Part shown: positions 63,010-64,000 of the stretch, piece after piece
Numbering within the stretch: position 1 is the stretch's first letter
Layout of the letters: each line of letters begins with the position of its first letter
Assembly: GCF_001005825.1 (NCBI RefSeq)
Contig: NZ_LBHV01000004.1
Coordinates: forward strand, 434,001-498,000
Source: Rhizobium sp. LC145
Lineage (GTDB): Bacteria; Pseudomonadota; Alphaproteobacteria; Rhizobiales; Rhizobiaceae
Length of the DNA: 64,000 nt
Reading direction: 5' to 3'
Made by a program: the position numbers and the translations under genes
The notes under the pieces: model-generated
The model's database searches: none
Seen by the model: only the letters and a program-made list of their open reading frames with translations
What the model was told of the DNA's origin: nothing

Positions 63010-63687
63010 TCACGCCACCCATTTCCCCTGCCCGTCCGTCTTCAGGAGCAGCGTCCTGAAGACCCCAGCCACCCGCTCCCGCCACTGAGGACCGGCCGCA
63101 TCCAGCTTGCTGTGCCAGCGTTCCGATTGCAGCATGGCCGCGCCGATCACCACCGGCTCGATGCCGAGGGAGCTCATTAGCGAGAGACCTGAAATGATGG
63201 AGGTTCCGCTTGAGATCACGTCGTCGATGAGCGCTACCCGCTTGCCCGTAATCAGCGGCAGCATGCGCGGATCGACATAGAGCCGCTTGACCTGCTCCGG
63301 CGTGGTAATCGAGGAAAGTGGCACCGAAAGCGTCTCGTCGTACCAGAATTTCCGCGAGGTCCCGAGCGGCACGTAGCGAGAATGGCCAAGCACGCGGGCG
63401 ACCGCTGCCGCGAGAGTGAGGCCGAGCGTCGGCAGGCCGACGATCACCTCCGGACGGAAGGCAGAAATCTTGTAGGCGAGATCGGCGGCAAGCACATCCT
63501 GCACCTCGAAACTCGCCTGGTTGATGATGAGGGAGGCGAGCGCATGTTCGCCATCCGCGAGCGGCCGGATCGGCAACCGGATCTGGCGGCCATCGTCGAG
63601 CGTCGCCGGATAAAACCCCGTATGCGGGCCGGCAGGATCGAAGCTCAGGGCAGGATGGATCTCCTGCCAGAATTCATGCGGCTGCAT
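63010..63687 (-). CDS. Phosphoribosyltransferase family protein
   Basis: The product is 225 residues. The PRPP-binding loop VALIDDVISSGTSIISGLSL near residues 150-169 and a preceding VGLPTLGLTLAAAVA segment show a type I phosphoribosyltransferase fold, similar to adenine/xanthine or orotate enzymes. Its base substrate cannot be assigned. It lies 60 nt downstream of the LysR-type gene in the same direction. Confidence 0.82.
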   Translation of the reverse strand: MQPHEFWQEIHPALSFDPAGPHTGFYPATLDDGRQIRLPIRPLADGEHALASLIINQASFEVQDVLAADLAYKISAFRPEVIVGLPTLGLTLAAAVARVLGHSRYVPLGTSRKFWYDETLSVPLSSITTPEQVKRLYVDPRMLPLITGKRVALIDDVISSGTSIISGLSLMSSLGIEPVVIGAAMLQSERWHSKLDAAGPQWRERVAGVFRTLLLKTDGQGKWVA

Positions 63688-63747
63688 GGGGCTCCCGTAT
63701 CAATCGAGAAAGACGAGTCGTAAAGCGGAGTCCTAGCGCCGTGAGCT

Positions 63748-64000
63748 TCACCAGCCAACCACTTCCTCGCGATAGCGGCTCACTTCATCGAGAAGCCAGG
63801 CGCGGAAGGCAGCAACCGGCCGGAGGTCCACCTTGGCAAAGGGCGCCACCGCATAATAGGAACTCGGGCTCTTCACCTGATGCGGAAATGCCTGGACGAG
63901 CTGACCGCTCGCCAGTTCGGAATCGATGAGAAAGAGCGGCATCAGCGCCACCCCGAGCCCGGCGATGCAGGCCTGCGCGACATTGGAAAACTGCTCGAAG
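63748..64000 (-). CDS. LysR-type regulator, C-terminal part (gene runs off the right edge)
   Basis: About 83 C-terminal residues are present, beginning FEQFSNVAQACIAGLGVALMP and ending EEVVGW. FEQFxxxAQAxIAGLGVAL is typical of the effector domain of GcvA-like LysR regulators. The DNA-binding part lies outside the window, so the target cannot be inferred. Confidence 0.85.
   Translation of the reverse strand, partial: FEQFSNVAQACIAGLGVALMPLFLIDSELASGQLVQAFPHQVKSPSSYYAVAPFAKVDLRPVAAFRAWLLDEVSRYREEVVGW

Overview
The window looks like a chromosomal segment from an alphaproteobacterium of the order Rhizobiales, most likely family Rhizobiaceae. This rests on high GC, a smo/mtlK polyol locus, a PhyR-NepR-EcfG general stress response (GSR) locus, a sitABCD-type metal transporter with Mur-like boxes, many peptide/sugar ABC systems and RIME-like intergenic repeats. 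I cannot name the genus from this sequence alone. No rRNA, tRNA, CRISPR array, insertion sequence or prophage was recognised. Both ends cut genes: xylA at the left and a LysR-type regulator at the right.

Layout. 1-3.0 kb: xylose operon on the minus strand (lacI-type regulator, xylB, xylA start). 3.1-6.8 kb: EmrAB-type efflux pair with a divergent TetR repressor and palindromic operators between them. 6.9-14.6 kb: housekeeping and orphan genes (terC, glutathione peroxidase, SLC13-type permease, gltX, lysS, two hypothetical proteins). 14.7-18.3 kb: sitABCD metal transporter with two Mur-like boxes. 18.3-20.1 kb: a MarR regulator and an MFS transporter, each preceded by the same palindrome. 20.2-28.2 kb: methyltransferase, transaldolase, SorC regulator, Ada-like protein, DUF2244 protein, nth, TetR/VOC pair, CysZ-like protein and GST. 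28.3-37.6 kb: polyol locus (smoC, smoEFGK, mtlK, HAD phosphatase, FGGY kinase), without smoS. 37.7-38.4 kb: Fic/VbhA-like toxin-antitoxin pair. 38.5-45.6 kb: divergent peptide-uptake locus with a fused ATPase and an M20 amidohydrolase.

45.6-51.4 kb is the most interesting part. It is a GSR island holding phyR, nepR-ecfG, an HWE histidine kinase, a DUF1328 protein, CsbD, a DUF883/membrane-protein pair, a stand-alone receiver protein and a Crp/Fnr regulator. Six promoters match the EcfG consensus GGAAC-N16/17-CGTT exactly or nearly. One exact match drives no protein gene. It precedes a roughly 120-nt transcription unit with two hairpins carrying C-rich loops and a strong intrinsic terminator, which is the layout of the Caulobacter stress sRNA GsrN. 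51.4-62.9 kb: two peptide-type ABC permease sets arranged around a single pair of ATPases, bracketed by an amidase and an M19 dipeptidase. 63-64 kb: a phosphoribosyltransferase and the 3' end of a LysR gene.

Mosaic GC-rich intergenic repeats recur at five places, and one RIME1-like repeat sits where smoS would be expected. Gene starts were chosen from ribosome-binding sites and overlaps, and I note where they are uncertain. All functional calls come from reading the sequence without database searches.
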